This document shows, piece after piece, positions 46,842-56,786 of a DNA stretch of 64,000 nt. The translations under genes were made by a program, and so were the position numbers. The stretch is from Mikania micrantha (lineage: Eukaryota > Streptophyta > Magnoliopsida > Asterales > Asteraceae): contig CM018680.1 of NCBI GenBank assembly GCA_009363875.1, forward strand, positions 73,164,272 through 73,228,271. The letters are read 5' to 3'. The number at the start of each line of letters is the position of its first letter. The first letter of the stretch is position 1. The notes under the pieces are model-generated. The model ran no database searches. It worked only from the letters and a program-made list of their open reading frames with translations, and was not told where the DNA came from.

Positions 46842-47060
46842 GAGAACAAGTTGCTTCCTATTGGAAAACTTGTTTCCTAAGCATAAGTTGCTTACGAAGC
46901 ATAAGTTGCTTCCGAAACATAAGTTGTTTCCGAAGCATAAGTAGCTTCCGAGGCATAAGTTGCTTCCTAAGAATAAGTTGCTTCCAAAGCATAAGTTGCT
47001 TCCGATTAAAAAAAAAATTGCTTCCTAAGCATAAGTTGCTTCCGAAGCATCTTCTGAAGA
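46842..47060. repeat. About 18-bp CTTCCGAAG-type array (element B)
   Basis: Around ten degenerate copies of CATAAGTTGCTTCCGAAG. The core matches the palindrome of the SIRE spacer and LTRs. Confidence 0.85.
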
Positions 47061-47167
47061 CATCTCCTTCCGATGAGTGAAGATTTTTTCGAAATTGAAT
47101 TACTATTGCTTCCGAGAGTTACTTCCAAAGAGCAGAGGTATTATTGGTATTTAAAGAAGTTAATCTC

Positions 47168-47645
47168 TTAAGTGTTAATTTGTGATGTCCAAGTGTAATG
47201 CATCTGCAAATTAATACTTCTGAAGTTAACTAAACTGTTTAAAGAACCAAGGTTTTTGGTATAAAAGGAGGTTAGCTTCTTAAGTGCTAATTTATGATAT
47301 CCAAGTGCTAAATCATCTCTTGATATGTAATGTCTTCTTTCTAAGTGTTAATTTGGATGATGTCCAAGTGCTAATGCATCTTCAAATCAACACTAAAATT
47401 TGACAACATATAATTTTACTTCTGAAACACATTTGACTTTGGTTCCCTCATTTGGCATGACAAGATGTTAACTTTCTAAGTGCTCATTTATGATGTTCAA
47501 GTTCTAATGCATCTACAAATTAGCACTTTGAAATTAACAAAATGTTTAATAAGTGATGTTTTCTCTTAATATGAAATGTCCACTTCTTAAGTGTTTATTT
47601 ATGTGATGTCCAAGTTCTAATGCATCCTCAAATCAACAGTTTAGA
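47168..47645. repeat. Repeated hairpin units in element B
   Basis: Units near 47168-47219, 47280-47325 (right arm lost), 47340-47396, 47476-47531 and 47587-47645 match element A units 1-5 in order, with the loop core ATGTCCAAGT(G/T)CTAATGCATC conserved in most. Confidence 0.8.
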
Positions 47646-48400
47646 AGTTGATAACATATGACATCAATTTTGAAACACATTAGACATCGGTTCACTTGTT
47701 CGGTCACATTGTTGGAAGTAATATACACTTGGCATAATAGATCTGAAACTCATATATAGTCAGAAAATTAAAATGAGGTAATGATGTCTATTTTGTAAGT
47801 CCAATTATTTGCAGCATGTAACATATTGCCGGTTAGCAATGATTTGCTACCGAAGAACACTACTTGCTTTTGAAGACTTGATGGCTCTTCACATGTAAGT
47901 TATCTATAGCATCAGTTTAGGGGGAGATTGATGGATTGAAACTGATGGCAAGTGTGTTAACGGTGGTTTATTAGTGAAGACTTCGGTTTCATTGATGTGA
48001 ATATTTCTTATTTCTACTTTGAAGACTCTCAAGAATCAAATTGTTGGGACATGATTTACATTCATCTTTGAACCTTTATTTCTCATATGTTCATTACAAG
48101 GAAGGCTGGGATTCCTATACTTGGACTGACACCCTATATTCGGATATCTTTTGAGTTGGGATTGAAGATTAAGATTGTTTAATCTTAAGGGAAGCTTTAT
48201 TAGAGGGGGAGAAGATAAATGGAAAACATGGAACTTCAAAAAGTTTCTTTTGGGTTTGAGAAATGAAATAAAGAAAGCTTCACAATTGTTGCGGTGAAAG
48301 AAACATGAGTTGCATCTACACAAATTAAATCTTATTATTCATGTTTGTTTCATCATACTTCTACATTGGCTTACATTAATCTAACCAAATAGGGGGAGAC

Positions 48401-48982
48401 TGTTGGGTCTAGGAAAGTCAAGACCAACGGTTAATTTGGATAGATGAAATGTAAACAAGAAGTATTATGTACTTGTTGATTAGAGAGCAATGAGTCACCA
48501 CACGAGCCACTAAAGACCCAGGATTACGAAGACACTTGATGACCAAAAGACCCGAAGACCACAACACATGATAGAGCTTAATTTAATATTTATTATTTAT
48601 TATCATTTTGTTGTATTTTTTGCTTTTAGGGTTTTAGGTCATGTGACACTATAAATAGAGATTATTCTCATTTGTAGGAAAATTACCATACAAGAGAGTG
48701 GTGAGGGTGTGCTTCAAGTGTAATGTTGAGAGAGAGCTTTCCCCCATGAACTCCATGGATTCTTTATCCATGGAGTTTGGGAGCATGTGAGGGGTAGGTA
48801 ATGTAATCTTGTTGACTAATGAATCTTATTTGCTTTACATTGTTAGTCATTACATTACATCTCATATTCTTGTTCGTTGTTCTTCATCACTCTTCTACTC
48901 ATCTTCAAGACCTTCCCTGTTCTTATTTTGCTAATCGAATCTTCACAAATCGGGTAGGTCCTATTCCTCAACCTTTTTTACA
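48401..48982 (+). repeat. Element B 3' LTR
   Basis: TGTTGGGTCTAGG start after the polypurine tract; ends CCTTTTTTACA at 48982, immediately beside the SIRE copy 3 LTR. Confidence 0.9.
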
Positions 48983-49765
48983 ATTCCTATGTAACTTACA
49001 CAACACTTTCACAAATTATCTTCTACGAAGTTGATAGATGCGGAAATTCTATCGACTTGATTTGAAAAACAGATTGAAACAAAATACAGAAATTAATTAT
49101 GAATACAAGGTCAAAGTATATTGCATTCAATTGTTGAGTTTACAAGTCTTAGCTCAAGCACTCACTCGTACCTTGCTAACTAACAAGTGAAGGATTATAT
49201 ACTAAGACCTACAATTGCATCCGCGTAGGGATACATGACTGGACAAAACACTAGAAACAAACGTATGCTAAATCTAGTATCTGTTATGGTCTTGACAGGC
49301 CAAACCATATTAATTACAAGCAATACAAAAGACTCCATTGACTTTTACAATAAATGCCTAAACAACAAAACACATTAACTGCTTAGTATCTTTGTAGTTC
49401 TGACAAAGCTTCTTTGTTGCTGACTAACATCAGAATGTCTTCTCTGTTGGTCTGAGTGTGAGAAAGCAATTCTGATTATTTCTATAAGTATCTAGAATCT
49501 TTGTTAGAGAGAAAGTCTTCAAAAGTCTTTGTGTTGGGAACCACTAATGATCGGAACCGCTGATGATCGATCGGAAGCACTGATTGAGTTGAACTTCTAA
49601 GTATTGAAGAGGGATCCGGAAGCTTTCAGTGGAAGAGAATTATCCTTCAAAAGCAATGGTTCTTCTGAAGGTTAATTCTTATCTTTCAGTGGCTGTATGT
49701 CTTCCGAAAGTCCAAGACTTGATCAAGAGATGTCTTGGTGTGCATCAGCCTCAATGGTCCTTACA
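48983..49765 (-). repeat. SIRE copy 3 3' LTR, 5'-trimmed on the left
   Basis: Aligns with the SIRE LTR through GATAGATGCGGAAATTCTAT, the CTAAGACCTACAATTGCATC block, GTCTTGACAGGCCAAACCAT, CTTCNGAAG-type sites and the GCATCAGCCTCA...CCTTACA end. The canonical TGTTGGATCGGG start is missing at the junction with element B. It is followed by the minus-strand polypurine tract CCTAGGGGGATAC (49766-49778). Confidence 0.82.
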
Positions 49766-49784
49766 GTATCCCCCTAGGCTGATG

Positions 49785-50357
49785 CTACCAAAACCTATGT
49801 CCTTCGTTTATTAAGTTCTCAACTCTTCTCTGAACAAGTATTGTTGTGATTCCTCCTTCAAAATCATTATCTGGATTGAGTAGAAGCAGGTTTGCTAGGT
49901 CGAAGGTGTTCGGAGCAGGGAGACCACATAGCTGATAATCCTGGAGTTTCACTATGTTTCCATCGCAAAATCTTAAAACGAACATCGTCTCCAGGGATAA
50001 GTAGCTCCATTCAATAATGGGAAAGTACACACTTATGGGTGGTTCATCATGTCGTTTTCTTCTTGCTGCAGTCTTTCTCCTTTTGAAAGGACCACACCTT
50101 CTAAAAGGAACTATTTGACATGAGAGTGTACTTCCTTGTTCCTGTTCCTCCTGCTCTCTTTCATCATCCTCAGTATCAGTGGCTTCTGGAGTGGTTTCTA
50201 CTTCAGTAGAAGCAGCTGCTTCAGTGGAAGCTATTTCAGCTTCAGTGGAAGCCACTGTAGCATCAGTGGGAGTTCTTTCAGTTGAAGCCCTTATAGCTTC
50301 AGTGGAAGACTTTTCTTCCGTGGAACCCACTTAAGCTTCAGTGGAAGCCAATGCTTC
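49785..50357 (-). pseudogene. SIRE copy 3 env-like ORF, C-terminal part
   Basis: From the Tekay junction the frame shows repeated ASTEA-type units, one TAA near 50332-50334, then an acidic DTEDDEREQEEQEQ stretch, a basic patch (KRRKTAARRKRHDEPP), the block PIIEWSYLSLETMF and NIVKLQDYQL...NTFDLANLLL, ending at 49785. The last blocks match the frameshifted C-terminus of SIRE copy 2 (20440-20254), which fixes the family's true C-terminus. Confidence 0.78.
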
Positions 50358-53199
50358 TGTCACACCCCCAAATTTCAACTAACGGAATCACACCGTTTGA
50401 GAGCATGACAAACCAGGATCTCAGATCATTAGACATAGCGAAGACCTCTATATGAATTTCAAAACATACGTTGGTCTTTAAAACATAACATTCAGAGTTT
50501 ACAAAAAGTTGCGGAAGCGTTTAAAAACCATAAACAGTTGTAAAGTAAACATTACAAACCAAGGTACTTAAATATTCAAATGTTCAAATTCAAATTCAAA
50601 GTGTTTATAATGCATGAGACTCTATCTTCCTAGTCCATGCCAGCTTTAACGCGCGCCTTAGCGTCCTGAGAAAACATGCAAATCAAGTCAACACAAAGGT
50701 TGGTGCATAACACAGGTTTTAAATAATCATAATGTTCAAAACAGCAGTTTGAATAACAAGTTGTAGATAACATAATCACACATGCACAGTCATGATAGCT
50801 AGTCATATAAACTATTTACATACGTGTTCGACACCGAAGCTGACGGATTGCCATGCTATAGCATGTTTTCGCCTTGCCACTATTGTCTATCACAACAATA
50901 GTAAAAATGTGTTTGGTCAGTCAAACACCTGCGTAGATCCCATCTACCAGGTGAGGTTTGTCAAACCTAATAGATCTATTTCCAACTACCACGCTTTGCA
51001 TTACAGCAAACTAAACGGTTCGAGGTGTGTAAGGACTTTCAAGTTGATATGTTTTCACATAATGTAAACAGCTAACTCATGCAAGTGATATGTATCTAAA
51101 AACAGTTTGTTGTACATGTTTTCTCCCCCAAAACAGTTTAAAATAAGAAAGGGGCCGTGTACGCACCTTTGATAATAGCAGAATGATCAAATACGTGTGA
51201 ACTTGCGTAGAAATCCTCTACGAAGAATCTGTGATTTAAACATTAACCTACAGTTATTCGGAATGTCGTTTTGTGCTTGAAATAACATACGTATCAACAT
51301 ACGTATGTTAGAGTGTGAGAATTATGCATACGGAATTACGCGTGCTTTTGAAATCGTTTAAATAAAATCCTACACGATTTTATTTAATTTAACGTAATTA
51401 TACGCGATTTCGTGTTCGGATTAAAATATGGATTTTTCTATTCTAATACGTTCGTATTCCCGTTACGGTTCCAATGCAACTCGAACGGATTAAAACGGAG
51501 TTAAAACGAATAAAATATGGTTGAAATACTAAATTAGCATAAAAAACCCAAAAATGGTTGGGCCGGGACTCGAACCCGCGACCCTCAACTCCAACACACA
51601 CGCCTTTAACCAGTCAAGCCCGCTAGGGTATCGCGAAAGTAATCAGAAATTAATTGTTTTAACCCCTTTTCCAGCCTGATTCCTAATTGTTCTTATAGCC
51701 GAAGCATGTTATATCCAATTGATCCACATTTCGAATCTGGTTAACATTAACACCATAAGGTTTTCATCAATTTCGAAATTCCGAACCTTTCTGATTAATC
51801 AATTTCGACTATCATATCAGTTTGCATCAAAAACCCAAAAGCGTATTCATCTTATGAACCCTAACATCGAATTCATCCAATTCGTTATTGAAACCACAAA
51901 TTGAAATGAGATTATGCTTAATCGAGGTTGTCTGAACTACTGATAACATTTAATTTAATTCTACAATTCATTTGATACGAAATCCCCAAAACAGTTTCTT
52001 AACATGAACCCTAATATCGAACTCATAGAATTCGATGTTTCTAAATGAAATTGTTATGATAAACTGTTTGATCGGAACTTTATGAAGCTTATCATATCAT
52101 TTAATTCAATTTTTGAATCCATTGAAATCAAATCCCCCCAAAACCGTTTCTACTTAGAACCCTAATTGTCGTTCATGATCAATTCGATATTGGAACCACA
52201 AATTAACATAGGGATTATCTTATTCGGTTGTTTTAGAGGGTGTTAGAACGAAAACTCACCTGATTTGATTCCAATTTGTTGTAGTTTGACTTGTAGGCTT
52301 GACTTCGGCCTCCCTAGATCGACTTCTTCTAATCACAGCTTCTTGGATCGACTTGTCGTATAGGGAACTTACTAATGATGCCGATTGATGCTATGGAATC
52401 CTCAATTTGTAATATTTACATCGAATTGTGAGGGTTCTAATATCATAAGTGACGGTTTCGAACTTTTCCTCACCTTTGAGTTTAATTCTAACAATTAATG
52501 GACTAATAACGTATGGTTGTTGTTAATAATCATCAATGTGATGATTATAACAGATTAAATTCGATTTGTACTGCCTAATTATTCGAATTCCACCTTAATT
52601 TGATAAACCCATTCGGATTTTGACTTTTATAGTCAAAATTGATAATTAAAACCACACTTCTTATAATCTAAGTGTCTTATAACTTAATTTTTATTTTATT
52701 TCAACCCTTATAATTTGATTTCCCTGCTTCCGTGCAATAACATCACCTTTCGACTAACAAAGTTACACTAAAAATCCCAAATTATCACTAATTGGCTAAA
52801 TTGGACTACCACTGGGCTAAATTAATCCAATTGGGCTTTTCAAATACAATTGGGCCTCACTGGGCCTTCCTGGGCCTACCTTGGCCTTCCCTAGGCCTAC
52901 TTTGTTTACATTGGGCTTTGCTTGAACTTATTGGGCCTTACTGGGCCTCTCTTGGCTTATTGAGCCTATATTGGCTATGTTGGGCCTAACTGATCTTGTT
53001 GGGCCTTCATTGGCCTTATTGGGCCTTCATTGGCCTTGTTGGGCCTTCATTGGCCTTGTTGGGCCTTCATTGGCCTTATTGGGCCTTGATTTTGTAATTG
53101 GGCCTCTCTAGATCTCAATGGGCCTACATTGTCACTATTGGGCCTGTGATATCACCAACTCCCGTTAACAAGGTTAGTGTAAAAAGTCGGATTGTCACA
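50358..53199 (-). repeat. Tekay 3' LTR
   Basis: 2842 bp. It contains a tRNA-like segment (51563-51627) and a GGGCC-rich array at 52850-53150, the start of the LTR in element orientation, with 20-bp units TTGGGCCTTCATTGGCCTT(A/G). There is no ORF of note. Confidence 0.96.
51563..51627 (-). other. tRNA-like segment inside the Tekay LTR
   Basis: On the minus strand a box-A-like GGGCTTGACTGG (51610-51621) is followed after about 33 bases by a perfect box B, GGTTCGAGTCC (51566-51576). The same segment lies at 60560-60626 and, in a diverged form, at 680-746 of the old LTR. It does not fold into an obvious complete tRNA by eye, so I call it tRNA-derived rather than a tRNA gene. Confidence 0.55.
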
Positions 53200-53720
53200 T
53201 CATCCCCTTGTTGAAGGAATTTTCGTCCCGAAAATTAGCAAGTGTTAAGAGTAGTTAGGAAACTACTTACGAGTTTAAATCGTACGTGTTAGTGTGATTT
53301 GATCATTCTGTGTGCTTGTGTGTACTCACACACAAAGTCTAAGGCTTGTAACATCACAACTCAATTGTGATCGTTCAATGTAACTGTTTTGCGTGTTCAC
53401 TAGTTAGTTCACCTAACTGTGACTGTTTGTGTTTGATCATACTGTGTTGTGTAGCCTCACACATAGTGAGTGTCTATAACTGTTTGTACTATGCAACCCC
53501 GCACATAGTAAAATGTATGTAACTAATCGTGTATGTACTACCATAACATGTAACATATGAAATGTAGCACATAAAACATATAGAATGTAATGTAGCACAA
53601 ATATTTGTAACAAAATCAATTGAATAAATAAAACGTTTGTGCTTACAGTTTGAAATTTGCAGTGTTGATGTGTGAAAGCATCACGTCATCCCCTTGTTGA
53701 AGGAAATTTCGTCCCGAAAT
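53200..53720 (-). other. Tekay 3' untranslated region with polypurine tract and two hairpins
   Basis: The polypurine tract (minus strand CAACAAGGGGATGA, 53200-53213) abuts the LTR. A perfect hairpin AATTTTCG-TCC-CGAAAATT sits just behind it (53218-53236). A second copy of the same hairpin-plus-tract lies at 53685-53722, overlapping the pol stop codon. Between them is TGTG-rich non-coding sequence. Confidence 0.85.
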
Positions 53721-56700
53721 TTAACGTGCGCTCTCAGTGTTAGCAGTAGCTGTCTTGAATAGATGAGGATATTTCTTCATCATTTGATCTTCCCGTTCCC
53801 ATGTGAATTCAGGACCCCGTCTTGAATTCCATCGAACTTTTACTATCGGAATCTTGCTTTGCTTCAGTTGTTTGACCTCTCGGTCCATGATTTCCGCTGG
53901 TTCTTCAATGAATCGCAGTTGTTCATCTACTTGTATTTCTCCCAACGGTACAATCAATGTCTCATCAGAAAGACATTTCTTTAAATTCGACACATGAAAC
54001 ACATCATGAACTCCACTGAGTTCATCCGGTAGTTTGAGTTGATACGCAACCGGACCAATCCTTTTCAGAATCTCAAAAGGTCCTACGTAACGTGGACTAA
54101 GTTTTCCGCGCTTGCCGAATCGTATCACACCCTTCCAAGGTGATACTTTTAGAAGAACTCGGTCTCCTACTTGAAATTCCAACGGCTTGCGACGTTTGTC
54201 TGCATAACTCTTCTGTCGATCCCGAGCCGCTGCCATACGGTTCCGGATTTGAACTATCTTCTCTGTTGTTTCGTGCACCAGTTCAGGACCTGTTATCTGA
54301 CTGTCACCAATTTCAGCCCAGCAAACTGGTGAACGACATTTGCGACCATACAAAGCTTCAAACGGTGCTGCTTGAATGCTTGTATGATAACTATTATTGT
54401 AAGAGAATTCCACCAACGGTAAATGATTCTCCCAGCTATCACCAAAATCAATTACACAAGCTCGTAACATATCCTCGAGCGTTTGAATCGTTAGTTCACT
54501 TTGACCGTCGGTCTGTGGATGATAAGCGGTACTCATATCTAAACGAGTCCCCAATGACTTATGAAGAGATTTCCAGAAATTGGAAGTAAATCGGGCATCC
54601 CGATTTGATATGATAGAGATTGGCACGCCATGCCGTGCTACTACTTCCTTGATGTAAATGCGAGTCAGTTTCTCCATCTTATCAGTTTTCTTAATTGCTA
54701 AGAAATGTGCAGATTTCGTTAATCGATCGACAATTACCCATATCGTATCACAACCACTCGGTGTACGGGGTAACTTAGTAATAAAATCCATCGAAATCTG
54801 TTCCCATTTCCACATCGGTATCTCTGGTTGTTGTAGTAAACCAGATGGCTTCTGATATTCAACTTTGACTTTCGAACAAGTCAAACATTTGCTAACATAC
54901 TTAGCAATATCAGCTTTCATGTGAGGCCACCAATACAGTGCCTTCAAATCATGGTACATCTTGTCTGATCCCGGATGGACTGAATATCTAGACTTGTGTG
55001 CTTCGTCCATCACGAGTTCCCTTAAACCTCCATACAAAGGTATCCACATTCGATCAATGAAATAACGAATTCCATCAGGTTTAACATTCAATTGTTCTTC
55101 CATTCCTCGTAAATATTCCGGTACTAAGTTTTCCGTTTTCAAGGCCTCAATCTGAGCACTGTGTACCTTGTCAGGTAAGTCGGTATGTATCGTCATCATA
55201 AGTGCACGAACCCGTCTTGCTCCTGTTGTGTCTTTTCTGCTCAAAGCGTCAGCTACTACATTAGCTTTTCCCGGGTGATATTTAATCGCACACTCATAAT
55301 CATTCAACAACTCGACCCATCGTCGTTGTCTCATATTAAGCTCCTTCTGATCAAAGATATGTTGCAAACTCTTATGATCAGTGTAAATGGTACACTTAGT
55401 TCCATACAAATAATGCCTCCAAATCTTTGGAGCAAAAACCACTGCTCCTAACTCCAAGTCATGAGTAGTGTAATTCTTTTCGTGTGTTCTTAGTTGTCTG
55501 GAAGCATAAGCGATCACCTTATCCCGTTGCATCAATACACATCCCAAACCCTGTCCAGATGCGTCACAATACACCGCAAAGTCTTCCGTTCCTTCCGGTA
55601 ATGACAGAATCGGTGCACTGCAGAGTTTCTGTTTCAATAACTGGAATGCAGCTTCCTGTTTATCCGTCCAGTTGTACTTTGTTACTTTGTGCGTAAGAGC
55701 TGTAAGTGGTTGAGCGATCTTTGAGAAACCCTCAATGAATCGTCGATAATAACCCGCCAAACCAAGGAATTGTCGTACCTCGGTAGGGGTCTTTGGTGCT
55801 TCCCAATTCTTAATCGCTTCAATCTTCGCTGGATCCACATGTATACCCTCTTCATTAACTATATGACCCAAGAACTGTACTTCTCGCATCCAGAAATCAC
55901 ATTTCGAAAATTTAGCGTACAATTGTTCTTGTTTCAATAGCTCTAGCAATAATCGAAGATGTTCAGCGTGTTCCTCCTCAGACTGTGAATAGATGAGAAT
56001 GTCATCAATGAAAACAATGACAAACTTATCAAGATAAGGTTTACAAACACGATTCATGAGATCCATGAATACAGCTGGAGCGTTTGTCAACCCAAATGGC
56101 ATGACCAAGAATTCATAATGGCCATATCGTGTCCTGAATGCTGTCTTCGGAATATCTTCCTCCTGGACTCTTAGTTGATGATAACCCGACCTGAGATCAA
56201 TCTTCGAGTAATAACTCGAACCTTGTAACTGATCGAACAGATCGTCAATCCTGGGTAACGGATACCGGTTCTTGATAGTAACCTTATTCAATTCCCGGTA
56301 ATCGATACACATACGAAAAGTCCCGTCTTTCTTCTTTACAAACAATACTGGAGCTCCCCACGGTGAAAAACTAGGTCGTATGAAACCCTTATCCAACAAC
56401 TCTTGCAATTGTGTGGATAACTCTTGCATCTCTGACGGTGCAAGTCGATAAGGCGCCCTAGCTATCGGTGCTGCATCTGGTGTAAGATCGATGCGGAATT
56501 CCACCTGTCGGATAGGCGGTAATCCCGGCAAGTCTTCTGGAAACACCTCCGGAAATTCACAAACTACAGGTATATTTTCAAGCTTCTTCTCATCTACTGG
56601 TTTTTCAGTTATAAGGGCTATAACTGCTGTATGACCCTTACTTAGACACTTGTGTGCTTTCATACAAGATATGAGACGCAGTGGCGTACTGCTCTTCTCG

Positions 56701-56786
56701 CCTTGTACATATAATGTCTCTCCCTGCGGAAGAGGTATGCGAACAATCTTTTCATGGCATACAATTTCAGCCTGGTTTTTGGACAA
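53721..56786 (-). CDS. pol: Tekay pol: RT, RNase H, integrase, chromodomain-like tail
   Basis: 1,021 open codons in the same frame as gag-protease, after one TAG. Residue landmarks: RT with CIDYRELNK, FIDDILIYS (about 264-272); RNase H (DASGQGLGCVLMQ); integrase zinc region with H-H-C-C spacing (SVHPGSDKMYHDLK..CLTC); integrase core beginning SMDFITKLP; C-terminal chromodomain-like block VKVRWNSRRGPEFTWE of the Tekay chromovirus clade. The integrase core reads ISNRDARF where the family has Asp at the second catalytic position, with the Glu 36 residues later (AYHPQTDGQSE). That Asn should abolish integration, so this copy cannot now move with its own enzyme. The listed start is only where the frame reopens, not an independent ATG. 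Confidence 0.93.
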   Translation of the reverse strand: MSKNQAEIVCHEKIVRIPLPQGETLYVQGEKSSTPLRLISCMKAHKCLSKGHTAVIALITEKPVDEKKLENIPVVCEFPEVFPEDLPGLPPIRQVEFRIDLTPDAAPIARAPYRLAPSEMQELSTQLQELLDKGFIRPSFSPWGAPVLFVKKKDGTFRMCIDYRELNKVTIKNRYPLPRIDDLFDQLQGSSYYSKIDLRSGYHQLRVQEEDIPKTAFRTRYGHYEFLVMPFGLTNAPAVFMDLMNRVCKPYLDKFVIVFIDDILIYSQSEEEHAEHLRLLLELLKQEQLYAKFSKCDFWMREVQFLGHIVNEEGIHVDPAKIEAIKNWEAPKTPTEVRQFLGLAGYYRRFIEGFSKIAQPLTALTHKVTKYNWTDKQEAAFQLLKQKLCSAPILSLPEGTEDFAVYCDASGQGLGCVLMQRDKVIAYASRQLRTHEKNYTTHDLELGAVVFAPKIWRHYLYGTKCTIYTDHKSLQHIFDQKELNMRQRRWVELLNDYECAIKYHPGKANVVADALSRKDTTGARRVRALMMTIHTDLPDKVHSAQIEALKTENLVPEYLRGMEEQLNVKPDGIRYFIDRMWIPLYGGLRELVMDEAHKSRYSVHPGSDKMYHDLKALYWWPHMKADIAKYVSKCLTCSKVKVEYQKPSGLLQQPEIPMWKWEQISMDFITKLPRTPSGCDTIWVIVDRLTKSAHFLAIKKTDKMEKLTRIYIKEVVARHGVPISIISNRDARFTSNFWKSLHKSLGTRLDMSTAYHPQTDGQSELTIQTLEDMLRACVIDFGDSWENHLPLVEFSYNNSYHTSIQAAPFEALYGRKCRSPVCWAEIGDSQITGPELVHETTEKIVQIRNRMAAARDRQKSYADKRRKPLEFQVGDRVLLKVSPWKGVIRFGKRGKLSPRYVGPFEILKRIGPVAYQLKLPDELSGVHDVFHVSNLKKCLSDETLIVPLGEIQVDEQLRFIEEPAEIMDREVKQLKQSKIPIVKVRWNSRRGPEFTWEREDQMMKKYPHLFKTATANTESAR

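Larger units (their letters stand above)
45777..48982 (+). mobile_element. Non-coding LTR element B, same family as A
   Basis: LTRs at 45777-46362 and 48401-48982 share A's termini. PBS TTGGTATCAGAGCC starts at 46364; the polypurine tract AATAGGGGGAGAC lies at 48388-48400. The interior is colinear with A (CTTCCGAAG array, hairpin units, the same 3' sequence) and has no coding capacity. Flanks differ (ATATT left, ATTCC right), so the TSD is lost, and the right LTR abuts a SIRE LTR directly. A TTTAGGGGGAGATTG stretch near 47918 mimics a second polypurine tract. Confidence 0.92.

Noticed and set aside
43359..47645. CRISPR-like repeat array
   Set aside because: Units are inverted repeats with conserved loops, no regular spacers and no cas genes, in a plant LTR element present in two copies.
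45777..48982. TSD for element B
   Set aside because: ATATT and ATTCC do not match, so no target duplication is claimed.
52792..52989. Plus-strand Leu/Trp-rich ORFs in the Tekay LTRs (also 61791-61988)
   Set aside because: Translation of the GGGCC-rich array; identical copies in both LTRs, no coding signature.
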